A stretch of 64,000 bases of DNA from assembly GCF_001280085.1 (NCBI RefSeq), contig NZ_LGED01000221.1:1-64000 (forward strand), given 5' to 3'. The notes under the pieces were generated by a model. The model had not been told where the DNA came from. It did no database searches and saw only the letters and a list, made by a program, of their open reading frames with translations. Positions 1 through 10,204 of this stretch are shown here, one piece after another (the stretch's first letter is position 1; every line of letters starts with the position of its first letter). Both the position numbers and the translations under genes were made by a program. This DNA comes from Saccharothrix sp. NRRL B-16348 (lineage in GTDB: Bacteria; Actinomycetota; Actinomycetes; Mycobacteriales; Pseudonocardiaceae).

Positions 1-32
1 CCGGTGGTGCTGTCCCCTGTTCGAACGCGTTG

Positions 33-764
33 TCAGACTGGTCGAACCTCGGCGAGCCGCTTGATCGCGTACTCGTCCTCCCAGCAGACCGCGGCCTCCC
101 AGGCGGCCGACGCTTGTGCGGCGACGTCGTACGCGCCGTCGTCCAGGCCGGCGGCGTTGTCGGGCAGCGCGAGGTCGAGGTCGGGCACGTCGACGTGCGC
201 CTCGTCCCAGTCGATCAGCCCGACGTGGTTCGCGGTCATGCGGATGTTGCCGGGGTTCGGGTCGCCGTGCACGACGCGGGTCTCGCGTCCGGCGAGCCGC
301 GCCCACGCCGCCCGGCAGCGGGCAACGCCTTCGGCGGGCATCGCCCCGAGGTCGATCTTCGTCCCGGTCTCGGCGTGCAGGAGGTCGGTCGACGACCGCC
401 ACCCCGGGCGCTGCGGCCAGCCCCGCGTCAACCGGTGCAGTTCGCGGAGCGTGCCTGCCACGCGACGCCAGTCGGCCTGCGTCTCGGGCGGTCCACCGTC
501 CACGTAGGTCATCACCACCAGGCCGTCGGCGAACAACCGGCCGTCCACCGTCGGGATCGGCACCGGCACGGTCAGGCCTTCACCGTCGAGGTGTCGGAGC
601 AGCCGGGTCTCCCACGCGAGATCGGCATCGCTCCTGCGGCCGAGACGACCGACCGCGAGCTGCCCGTTGACGCGCACGCTCCACACGTCGTTGGCGACCC
701 CGCCGGCGAGCGGCTCGACGCGAGCGACGTCGTCACCCCACTGCTCAAGTGCCTCCCACCCCAT
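33..764 (-). CDS. APH-fold small-molecule phosphotransferase
   Basis: A 243-residue protein of the aminoglycoside/choline kinase (APH) fold. The Brenner-type catalytic loop is visible as VVHGDPNPGN (catalytic Asp and metal-binding Asn), followed about 20 residues later by GLIDWDEA, the DFG-equivalent Mg-binding Asp. The N-terminal lobe is short and begins at a clear ATG at 764. No export signal or membrane segment is present, so it should be cytoplasmic. The substrate cannot be predicted: members phosphorylate aminoglycosides, macrolides, homoserine or sugars. It is divergent from the VOC gene, with about 100 bp between them. The fold is confident; resistance function is not claimed. Confidence 0.8.
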   Translation of the reverse strand: MGWEALEQWGDDVARVEPLAGGVANDVWSVRVNGQLAVGRLGRRSDADLAWETRLLRHLDGEGLTVPVPIPTVDGRLFADGLVVMTYVDGGPPETQADWRRVAGTLRELHRLTRGWPQRPGWRSSTDLLHAETGTKIDLGAMPAEGVARCRAAWARLAGRETRVVHGDPNPGNIRMTANHVGLIDWDEAHVDVPDLDLALPDNAAGLDDGAYDVAAQASAAWEAAVCWEDEYAIKRLAEVRPV

Positions 765-869
765 TCACCACACTTTAGCGACGGACACGCTTCCGCCGCG
801 GACGACTGCCGCACGGCGCCGGCGCAATCCGGACGGCGACCGTCCTCAACTGCCCTTAGCATGCCGGGC

Positions 870-1226
870 ATGGCCATCGCCCGCTTCCCCAGCGTCGTCA
901 TCGACTGCCCCGATCCCGGTGCGCTCGCGCGGTTCTACGGCGCGATGTTGGATTGGCGGGTCGACGTCTCCCCCGGCTGGGCCGAGGCCCGCGCGGAACA
1001 CGGTCAGTGCATCTGCTTCCAACAGGTGGAGGGGTACGCGGCGCCGGCGTGGCCGGGCCAGGAGTCGCCCCAGCAGATGCACCTCGACGTGACCGTGGAC
1101 GACCTCGACGCCGCCGAGGCGGCGGTGCTCGAACTCGGCGCGACCAAGCACCCGCACCAGCCCGGCACGTCCTTCCGGGTCTTCCTCGACCCGGCGGGTC
1201 ACCCCTTCTGCCTCTGCGTCAACTGA
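870..1226 (+). CDS. VOC (glyoxalase/bleomycin-resistance) family protein
   Basis: About 118 residues with a single vicinal-oxygen-chelate unit. The N-terminal beta strand and helix (FPSVVIDCPDPGALARFYGAML) and the C-terminal DPAGHPFCLC strand are characteristic of the glyoxalase-like subgroup. The usual metal ligands are plausible at MHLDV and the final DPAGHPF strand. I chose the ATG at 870 because homologues normally begin just before the FPSVV strand; another ATG at 861 is equally possible. It is cytoplasmic with unknown substrate. The family assignment is firm and the function is open. Confidence 0.8.
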   Translation: MAIARFPSVVIDCPDPGALARFYGAMLDWRVDVSPGWAEARAEHGQCICFQQVEGYAAPAWPGQESPQQMHLDVTVDDLDAAEAAVLELGATKHPHQPGTSFRVFLDPAGHPFCLCVN

Positions 1227-1397
1227 GGTCACGGTCCTGGTCAGACATTGGATTGATCTCGAACGGCTCACGAATCGGTCAAGAGGGCAGCGGTACCGCC
1301 CGGCGGCTGCGACCGTCCCTCCGCCACGACCGGCTGGGGGAATCCCGATGCGAGCGATCAGCGCCCGCACCACCGCCGGTTGCCGGAAGGACACGCA

Positions 1398-1766
1398 GTG
1401 AACCAGACGACCGACTCGTCCGCCCTCATCATCCCCGGGATCATCGGTCTCGTGATCGGGATCCTCCTGATCGCGGCCATGTGGAAGGTCTACGCGAAGG
1501 CGGGCCAGCCCGGCTGGGCCGCGATCATCCCGATCTACAACATCTACGTGCAGCTCAAGATCGTGGGCCGGCCCGGCTGGTGGCTGATCCTGTTCCTCAT
1601 CCCGTTCGTCAACATCGTCATCACGCTGATCGTCGCGATCGACATGGCGAAGTCGTTCGGCAAGGGCAGCGGGTTCGGCGTCGCAGGCCTCTGGCTGTTC
1701 GGGTTCGTCGGCTACCCGATCCTCGCCTTCGGTGACGCCACCTACCGCGGCCCCGCGGCCGCCTGA
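1398..1766 (+). CDS. Small multi-helix membrane protein (DUF5684-like)
   Basis: A 122-residue hydrophobic protein with four predicted membrane segments: residues about 10-30, 40-62 (the conserved-looking GWAAIIPIYNIYVQLKIVGRP region), 64-85 and 95-112. The pattern of a polar PIYN turn and a repeated GRPGWW matches the DUF5684 family of small inner-membrane proteins, often annotated as signal peptidase-associated or hypothetical. GTG at 1398 is chosen because GGAAGG sits 8 bases upstream. A hairpin follows the stop codon at 1779-1804. There is no functional evidence. Confidence 0.7.
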   Translation: MNQTTDSSALIIPGIIGLVIGILLIAAMWKVYAKAGQPGWAAIIPIYNIYVQLKIVGRPGWWLILFLIPFVNIVITLIVAIDMAKSFGKGSGFGVAGLWLFGFVGYPILAFGDATYRGPAAA

Positions 1767-1778
1767 CCGTCGCGCAGA

Positions 1779-1804
1779 CGGGCACCTCCACCCAGGGGTG
1801 CCCG
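1779..1804 (+). terminator. Intrinsic terminator of the DUF5684-like gene
   Basis: Arms CGGGCACC (1779-1786) and GGTGCCCG (1797-1804) form an 8-bp stem with a 10-nt loop, 13 bases after the stop codon. It lies between this gene and the convergent LRR gene and could serve both strands. Confidence 0.55.
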
Positions 1805-1854
1805 GAAGTGCGGCACCGCTCAGCGAACGTGAGCGGCTGCTCCCGGCTCGGTGA

Positions 1855-3315
1855 TCAGGGCCGGGGACGGATCGCGAGCCCGGGGTTGCCGGACGCCTTG
1901 AAAGTCGCCCACGCCCCGGGATCGCCGCTGTGGTAGACCGTCGCCATCGGACTTCCGGTGAAGACGTCGGCCTCCTGCCCCGGCGGTGTCGGTCCCAGGT
2001 GGACCGCGGTCAGGGCCGGGTTGCCCCGGATCGCGCCCGGTCCGAGCCGGGTCACGGCCGGTATGACCACTGTGGTCAGCTGCGCGTTGTTGGTGATGGC
2101 GTTGTGCCAGACCGTGGTCAGGCGTGGGGCGTGGACCCATCGCAGGTTCGCGAAGTTGGTGACCGCGTTCTTGTCCATCTCGGTGAGGGCGGGCAGCCTC
2201 AGGCCGATGAGCTTGTGGTTCAGGTCGAAGCAGTTGATGCCCAGGTACTCCAGCTCGGGCAGGTTGACCGAGACCAGTTCGTGGCTGTCGTTCAACGCGT
2301 TGCGCCCGAGCCGGCGCAGCTGAGGCGCGGTGAAGTACTGGAGCCGTGAGGCGTCGTCGAACGCGAAGTCGTCGACCGCGGTCGCGTTCGGCAAGTTCAC
2401 CTTGACGAGGTACTGGTTGCGGCGGAAGGCGTCGTGGGCGATGGTGTCGACGCTGGGCAGGTACAGGACGTCGAGCTTGGCGTAGGGGGCGTGGCCGAAC
2501 GCCATGACGCCGATCGACCGGGCGCCGCGCAGGCTCACTTCGCTGAAGTTGTGGTTGCTGAACGCGCCGTCGGGCACCGCGGCCAGGTCGTCGAGGACAA
2601 GCTGCTTGACCCAGGTGTCCCACCAGCCGTTGTGCCAGAGGTAGGGGAACTTCCCGCCACGGGCCTGCTGCCCCGCGCACGGCAGCCCGGACGTGGGCGT
2701 GCACTCCCGTCCACCCTGGATGCTGCGCAGGTTGTAGACGTAGAGCCGGGTGAGGTTGCCCGGACCGAGGTCGCGGTGCACGCCTTGCAGCGCGGCGAGG
2801 TCGCCGTCGGAGAGCGCCGTGCCGCCGGTGAGGTACAGCGCGATCCCGGTCGCCTTGGCGAGTTCCGGTCCGCGCTCGGCCAGGCGGGCCTTGAGGGCGT
2901 TGGTGGTGACGTCGTACTGGAGTGCGAGGGTGCCCGCGGCCAGTTGGTGATCACCGGGCTTGCCGACCCGGTAGCTGTAGCCGTCGTCGCGGCGCAGCTC
3001 GGGGTCGTTCGCGAACACCGGATCCGGTCCTGGATCGGCGGTCGGGTCCTCGGGCAGCGATCCGTCCGAGTACGGGAGACCACCGCCTCGAACGGATCCG
3101 CGCCCCACGCTCGGAGTCGTGGAGACCTGCGACGGGGTGGTCGTCGTGGTCGGTGCGCCCGAGGAAGCGACAGTGGAGCCAGGAGTGGTGACGTCGACGA
3201 CGCCGGCGGCGGCAGGCGGCTCGGAGGAGTTCCCGCCCGACGTGAGGACGACGGCTCCGACGCCCGAGACGGCGAGGACGACTCCGACGACGGCAAGAAC
3301 GGCTTTTCGCTTCAT
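1855..3315 (-). CDS. Secreted leucine-rich-repeat (LRR_5/BspA-type) protein
   Basis: About 486 residues. The N-terminus MKRKAVLAVVGVVLAVSG is a signal peptide or signal anchor without a lipobox Cys. It is followed by a Ser/Thr/Pro-rich low-complexity stretch (TTTTPSQVSTTPS region), a divergent middle domain, and from about residue 230 a series of about 23-residue repeats of the LRR_5 type (for example FRRNQYLVKVNLPNATAVDDFAFDD). Such repeats mediate extracellular binding; the ligand here is unknown. I start at ATG 3315. The in-frame ATG at 3336 lies inside a LacI-type operator sequence (3322-3335), which makes it less likely as the start. The gene follows the terminator of the CE2 esterase and therefore has its own promoter. 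Confidence 0.75.
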   Translation of the reverse strand: MKRKAVLAVVGVVLAVSGVGAVVLTSGGNSSEPPAAAGVVDVTTPGSTVASSGAPTTTTTPSQVSTTPSVGRGSVRGGGLPYSDGSLPEDPTADPGPDPVFANDPELRRDDGYSYRVGKPGDHQLAAGTLALQYDVTTNALKARLAERGPELAKATGIALYLTGGTALSDGDLAALQGVHRDLGPGNLTRLYVYNLRSIQGGRECTPTSGLPCAGQQARGGKFPYLWHNGWWDTWVKQLVLDDLAAVPDGAFSNHNFSEVSLRGARSIGVMAFGHAPYAKLDVLYLPSVDTIAHDAFRRNQYLVKVNLPNATAVDDFAFDDASRLQYFTAPQLRRLGRNALNDSHELVSVNLPELEYLGINCFDLNHKLIGLRLPALTEMDKNAVTNFANLRWVHAPRLTTVWHNAITNNAQLTTVVIPAVTRLGPGAIRGNPALTAVHLGPTPPGQEADVFTGSPMATVYHSGDPGAWATFKASGNPGLAIRPRP

Positions 3316-3321
3316 CTCGGA

Positions 3322-3335
3322 TGTGAACGCTAACA
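3322..3335. promoter_or_regulatory. LacI-family-type operator TGTGAACGCTAACA at the LRR gene start
   Basis: The 14-mer TGTGAACGCTAACA lies 7 bases upstream of the LRR start codon. It differs at one position from the site at 9981-9994 and closely resembles that at 9848-9861, both around the GH43 promoter. The CG-centred imperfect palindrome is typical of LacI/GalR-family operators. Repressor bound here would block transcription or early elongation. Confidence 0.6.
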
Positions 3336-3380
3336 TCGCCAGGTTGCCGACGACAAGGTCGCTTCCGCGAGTCTCCTGAA

Positions 3381-3429
3381 ACGTGGTGTGACGAACCGGA
3401 CCAGACCGGCCCGGTTCGTCACACCACGT
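3381..3429 (-). terminator. Strong intrinsic terminator of the CE2 esterase gene
   Basis: A perfect 19-bp stem: ACGTGGTGTGACGAACCGG (3381-3399) pairs with 3411-3429 across an 11-nt loop. It begins 4 bases after the stop of the CE2 gene on the minus strand and ends about 65 bp before the LRR gene start, insulating the two. Confidence 0.85.
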
Positions 3430-3433
3430 GGGA

Positions 3434-4915
3434 TCACCAGGCGAGCGGAAGGGCGGCGATGTAGTTGTTCAGCAACCCGGAGATGGTCCGGTGGTCGCGG
3501 AGGGAGAAGTGCCAGTCGCAGCCGAGCCGGTCGAAGCTCGGGTCTTCGTAGTACCAGTAGCGGACCCGGCTGTCGCCCTGGCTGTTGCGGTCCTTCACGA
3601 CCTGTTCGGCGGCCTGCGCGAACGCCGGGGTGCTCGACCAGTTGAGTGCGCCGACCACGATGACCGTGTTGGCGCCGTAACGGGCGCGGAGCTTGTCGAG
3701 GAAGCCCTGGTACGCGGTCTTGTAAGCGGCGACCAGGCTCTCCGGGGTGGTCCACCGCTCCCCCGGGTTGATGGCGGTCGAGAAGTCGTTGGTGCCCAAG
3801 GCGACCACGACCAGCTGCGGCTTCCACGTGCCGGGGTTCTGCCAGACGTCGCCGGCCACGTGCTGCAAGCCGCGCTCGTAGAACGTGCGGTAGTCCAGTT
3901 CCGGGCTGCCACCGTTGTAGTTGCGGACCATGCCGAGCCCGGACTGGGCGTTGATCTGGTAGTCGGCGTTGAGCGAACGCGCGGTGAGGGCGCCGAAGTT
4001 CAGGTTGGCGTTGGTGTTCCGGCTGACCCCGCCGTTGGTCGAGCAGTCACGCGTGCCGGCCGTGTTGCCGTAGCCGACGGTGTTGGAGTCGCCGATGAAC
4101 TCGATCTGCCGGGTGCGCGCGGCGGGCTTGGCGAGGATCTCGCCGCCCGTCGCGGCGACGAACCCGCCGAACTCGCCCGCGGCCCAAGTGCTCTCGGTGC
4201 GCTTGACCAGCCGCACGCTGTGCTCGGCGTTGGTCAGGTTGTTGACCCAGTGGGTGGTCCGGCCCGGGGCCAACAGGGTGGCGACGGTCGTCCCGTCGAC
4301 CTGGACTTCGTAGTCGTTGTTGGCGTCGTTGAGCACGACCCCGACCCCGGTGCCGCGGAAGCGCCCTTCGAAGTAGACGCCGGGCCACGTGTACTGGGCG
4401 GCGCTCGCGGTGGCCTTGACCCGGCCCGCCGTGTGCGCTCCGGCGAGCACGTCCGGCGACGGGGTGGACGTGGTGGTCGTGGTGGTCGTCGGGCCGACCG
4501 AACCGGTGCACACCGTGCCGTTGACCGCGAAGTTGGTCGGCACGGGGTTCGACGCGTTGTTCCACGTGCTGTTGAAGCCGAAGCCCGCGCTCGCGCCGGT
4601 GCCCAGGGCGCCGTTCCAGCTCACGTTGTCGGCCGTGACCTGCGCGCCGGACTGGCCCACCTTGGCGTTCCAGTGCTGGCCGATCGTCTGGCCCGCGGCG
4701 AACGACCAGGTCAACCGCCAACTCGTGATCGGGTCACCGAGGTTGGTGACGCTCACGTCCGCGCCGAACCCGCCCCACCACTGGTTGGTCACCTTGTACG
4801 TGACCCGACACCCGGCCGCCGCCTGGGCGGGGACCGTGGTCGTGATGGCCGCGGCGGCCACCAGCGCGGTGACCGCGACGACGACCGCGGGCCGTACCTT
4901 GCCGATCGAGAGCAT
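3434..4915 (-). CDS. Secreted CBM2-CE2 acetyl esterase (acetyl xylan esterase type)
   Basis: About 493 residues. After a signal peptide (MLSIGKVRP...AQA) comes a family 2 carbohydrate-binding module (about residues 35-135, with conserved Trp residues as in TNQWWGGFGADV and a Cys pair), then a Thr-rich linker (GPTTTTTTTSTPSP). The remaining region is a CE2-type esterase: a jelly-roll N-terminal part (about 155-270) and an SGNH hydrolase domain with the GDSNTVGYG nucleophile block, GTNDF block and a C-terminal GCDWHFS motif carrying the catalytic His. CE2 enzymes remove O-acetyl groups from xylan and mannan side chains. ATG 4915 is favoured over an upstream TTG (4948). Next to the GH10 xylanase in the same direction but separated by a terminator. 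Confidence 0.9.
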   Translation of the reverse strand: MLSIGKVRPAVVVAVTALVAAAAITTTVPAQAAAGCRVTYKVTNQWWGGFGADVSVTNLGDPITSWRLTWSFAAGQTIGQHWNAKVGQSGAQVTADNVSWNGALGTGASAGFGFNSTWNNASNPVPTNFAVNGTVCTGSVGPTTTTTTTSTPSPDVLAGAHTAGRVKATASAAQYTWPGVYFEGRFRGTGVGVVLNDANNDYEVQVDGTTVATLLAPGRTTHWVNNLTNAEHSVRLVKRTESTWAAGEFGGFVAATGGEILAKPAARTRQIEFIGDSNTVGYGNTAGTRDCSTNGGVSRNTNANLNFGALTARSLNADYQINAQSGLGMVRNYNGGSPELDYRTFYERGLQHVAGDVWQNPGTWKPQLVVVALGTNDFSTAINPGERWTTPESLVAAYKTAYQGFLDKLRARYGANTVIVVGALNWSSTPAFAQAAEQVVKDRNSQGDSRVRYWYYEDPSFDRLGCDWHFSLRDHRTISGLLNNYIAALPLAW

Positions 4916-5028
4916 GAATACCGCCGCATCTGCGTTGATTGACGACAAGACTCCTACCGCTGCCGTATCAATTCGAGCGTTCGGCAGCCGCCAAATCCTC
5001 CGACCGGATGCCCCGTTTGCGGTAAACG

Positions 5029-5042
5029 TCGAAGCGCTTCGA
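5029..5042. promoter_or_regulatory. Perfect 14-bp palindrome TCGAAGCGCTTCGA upstream of the CE2 gene
   Basis: TCGAAGCGCTTCGA is fully self-complementary and lies about 115 bp upstream of the CE2 start in the otherwise gene-free 4916-5223 region. The GCGC centre and length match LacI/GalR-family operators, as does the CebR-like site at 13354. The binding protein is not identified. Confidence 0.6.
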
Positions 5043-5223
5043 TAATGAGGTACGAATACCCCTTGATCAGGATTTGACGTACGGAACTATCTCAGCCGGT
5101 AGGCCCAACGTCAACGGATCGTCAGCGCATCCGACCGAATGAGACGGGCTCCCACCGAATTCGCCGGTGTTCGATCAATTCGACCACACCATTCGACCGA
5201 CCGTTCGACAGCGGACCCTCGGG

Positions 5224-5257
5224 GTCTCGCGGAGCGGTCACCACCGCTCCGCGAGAC
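5224..5257 (-). terminator. Intrinsic terminator of the GH10 xylanase gene
   Basis: A perfect 15-bp stem (GTCTCGCGGAGCGGT at 5224-5238 with its complement at 5243-5257) and a 4-nt loop begins 15 bases after the xylanase stop codon on the minus strand. Confidence 0.85.
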
Positions 5258-5272
5258 GTCGACGCCGAGGGG

Positions 5273-8146
<2,874 letters not shown>

Positions 8147-9493
8147 TTAGGCAGTCGCCTGACGCCAGCGCTGGTTCGCGCTGCCGGTGCAGGTCCACTG
8201 GACGAGGCTGGTCCCGCTGGTCGTGCCGGCCGACGGGACGTCGAGGCACTTGCCGCTGGCGCGGTTGACCAGTGACACGGTGGTCGTGTCGATGGTGCGC
8301 ACGGTCCACTGCTGGTTGTTGCCGCCGTGGCAGCGCCACTGCAGGACGCTCGCGCCGTCCGCGGTCGAGCTGCTGGACACGTCCAGGCACGAGCCGGTGG
8401 CCCGGTTGATCACCTCGACGTAGCCGCCGGGCTTGGCGCGGAGCTGCCAGTGCTGGGACTGCGCGGTCGACGCGGTGGCCTGCTGGACCGCGGAGCCCGA
8501 GGTGTCCAGCCGCAGGCCGCTGTGCTGCGCGGTGAAGGTGGCGAACGGCCCCACGCCGCCCGCGGTCTGCGTCACCGTGCGGATCGTGCCGTCCGCGTTG
8601 TGCTGCAAGCGATCCATCACGACCGACCTCTTGTAGCCACCGCCGCCGTCGCGGGCGTTCTTGTGGTACGCGACGTACCACTGCCCCTGGTACTGGAAGA
8701 TCGACTGGTGGTTGGTGCTGACGTTGACGTAGTCCAGGAGCACGCCGCGGTAGGCGAACGGGCCCAGCGGTGACGAGCCGGTCGCGTAGTGGATCTGGCC
8801 GGGCCACCCGGTCGAGTACGTGAAGTAGTAGGTGTCGCCGACCTTGTGCAGGTGCGGCGCCTCGCCGTACTTGGTCGCGCCGGTCAGGCCGACGTCCGTG
8901 ATCGGCCCGGTCGTGGACACCATGTCCGCGCCCAACCGGACCACCTTCGGCGTCCGCGTGCCGAAGTACATGTAGGACGAGCCGTCGCCGTCGGTGAAGA
9001 TCATCGGGTCGATGGGCTCGTCACCCACGTTGGTGTCGCGGGCGCGGTCCACCAGCGCGCTGCCCCGCGCGTCGGTGAACGGGCCCGTCGGCGACGACGA
9101 GACCGCCACGCCGATCTTGGTCCGGTCCACGGGGAGGTAGAGGTAGTAGCGGCCGTTGCGCTCCGCCGCGCTGGGAGCCCACGCGTACTGGCTCGCCCAC
9201 GAGAAGCCCGCGATCGAGAAGATGTCGCCGTGGTCGGTCCAGTCGACCAGGTTCGCCGACGAGTACGACCGCCAGGACTTCGAGTCCCAGTAGGTGCCGC
9301 TGTTCGTCTGGTCGTCGGTGACGTAGAGGTGCACCCGCCCGTTGAACACGTGCGCGGACGGGTCGGCGATGAAGCGGTCGGGGACGATCGGGTTCGCGGC
9401 GCTCGCCGACGGCACGGCGATCACCATGGAACCCACGAGCACACCGGCGGCCAGGACGCCGTGAAGGGCACTCCTCCCCCGACGTTTCCCCAC
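8147..9493 (-). CDS. Secreted GH43 glycosidase with C-terminal CBM13 (ricin-type) domain
   Basis: About 448 residues: signal peptide (about 1-32, ending PSASA), a five-bladed GH43 beta-propeller (about 35-320) and a ricin-type beta-trefoil (about 325-448) with QxW-type repeats (QSQHWQL, NNQQWTV, ANQRWRQ). Visible GH43 acidic residues include the Asp of IADPSAHVF, the Asp of EPIDPMIF and the Glu of YGEAPHLHK. GH43 members act on arabinoxylan or arabinan as arabinofuranosidases or xylosidases; the exact specificity cannot be read. GTG 9493 is chosen because it begins an ideal signal peptide; GTG codons at 9556 and 9607 are alternatives. A strong promoter at 9912-9940 is bracketed by two operators and would give a 300-400 nt leader. 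Confidence 0.88.
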   Translation of the reverse strand: MGKRRGRSALHGVLAAGVLVGSMVIAVPSASAANPIVPDRFIADPSAHVFNGRVHLYVTDDQTNSGTYWDSKSWRSYSSANLVDWTDHGDIFSIAGFSWASQYAWAPSAAERNGRYYLYLPVDRTKIGVAVSSSPTGPFTDARGSALVDRARDTNVGDEPIDPMIFTDGDGSSYMYFGTRTPKVVRLGADMVSTTGPITDVGLTGATKYGEAPHLHKVGDTYYFTYSTGWPGQIHYATGSSPLGPFAYRGVLLDYVNVSTNHQSIFQYQGQWYVAYHKNARDGGGGYKRSVVMDRLQHNADGTIRTVTQTAGGVGPFATFTAQHSGLRLDTSGSAVQQATASTAQSQHWQLRAKPGGYVEVINRATGSCLDVSSSSTADGASVLQWRCHGGNNQQWTVRTIDTTTVSLVNRASGKCLDVPSAGTTSGTSLVQWTCTGSANQRWRQATA

Positions 9494-9847
9494 CTCGTGT
9501 GCTCGTCGCGCCGCGAGATCCGGCCGGCCAACGTGTGAAGTCCTGATGGCGATCACTTCCAATCTGCGATGGGCGGGTTTGTGCTCAGGGCACGCTGATG
9601 CCGGCACGAGAAGTGTGGAAATGCGCAGCGCGGTACGGCCGATGGACGACGGACGTTCGTGTCGATCGGCGAAGCAGACCGGTTTTTGGTCAGCCCTGCG
9701 GACGCGGGCAGTGCGCGGCGGCCGGCCCTGGTCTCACGAGAGCAGTGGCGAGGTCACGGGTTCGGCGCGCGGCGCGGTCGGGGTATCGCATGGTCGACAA
9801 CCTCTCCGTTGGGGTCGCACGCGGTCCGAACCGCCGAATTGGACAGA

Positions 9848-9861
9848 TGTTATCGCTAACA
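9848..9861. promoter_or_regulatory. LacI-type operator TGTTATCGCTAACA (GH43 proximal)
   Basis: TGTTATCGCTAACA is a near-perfect 14-bp palindrome about 50 bp downstream of the predicted transcription start of the minus-strand promoter at 9912-9940. It shares the CGCTAACA half with the sites at 3322 and 9981. Confidence 0.65.
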
Positions 9862-9911
9862 ATCGAGCCCTGAGCCGAGCCCTGCTGATCTCGGTGTGAC
9901 GTATGACGTAT

Positions 9912-9940
9912 AGATAATCGTTGTGTCAGCGCCTTGTCAA
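9912..9940 (-). promoter_or_regulatory. Consensus-like sigma-70 promoter for the GH43 gene
   Basis: On the minus strand, TTGACA (plus coordinates 9935-9940) is followed after exactly 17 bases by TTATCT (9912-9917). This is an unusually good vegetative promoter for such GC-rich DNA. It sits between two matching operators whose centres are 133 bp apart. Confidence 0.7.
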
Positions 9941-9980
9941 CAGTCCGTTTACGGGCGGGGCCACTGCGACGCCGCGCTGC

Positions 9981-9994
9981 TGTGAGCGCTAACA
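9981..9994. promoter_or_regulatory. LacI-type operator TGTGAGCGCTAACA (GH43 distal)
   Basis: TGTGAGCGCTAACA, a 14-bp near-palindrome with an AGCGCT core, lies about 40 bp upstream of the GH43 -35 box. Paired with 9848-9861 it could support DNA looping by a tetrameric or cooperating LacI-type repressor. The rest of 9494-10204 holds no gene that I can support. Confidence 0.65.
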
Positions 9995-10204
9995 GCGTTC
10001 GGCCGGCCCTGCCAGAACTCGGCCAGGTCGAAGCCGGCCGGGTGAACTCGTCGGGCAGTGGCCGCAGGTCGGCGATGGCGGAGACGACGCCGTCCCTGGC
10101 ACCACGACGTGCCGGTCGATCTTCAACGGCGGCTCGGCCCGGAAGGGTCGAGCCGCTCCCCCACCGCCCTCGTTCGCCGAGCCGATGCCATCAGGGGTTT
10201 TCGC

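Noticed and set aside
1..60. GTTCGAAC-containing stretch resembling a tRNA T-loop
   Set aside because: No matching acceptor, D or anticodon stems can be drawn around it.
4916..4948. TTG start extending the CE2 esterase by 11 residues
   Set aside because: The GGTAGGAG sequence is only 2 bases from that TTG, and the extension spoils the signal peptide; ATG 4915 is more natural, though not proven.
9690..9791. 33-codon ORF in the GH43 leader on the minus strand
   Set aside because: It has a ribosome-like site but no other support, so it is mentioned only in the finding about the long leader and not annotated as a gene.
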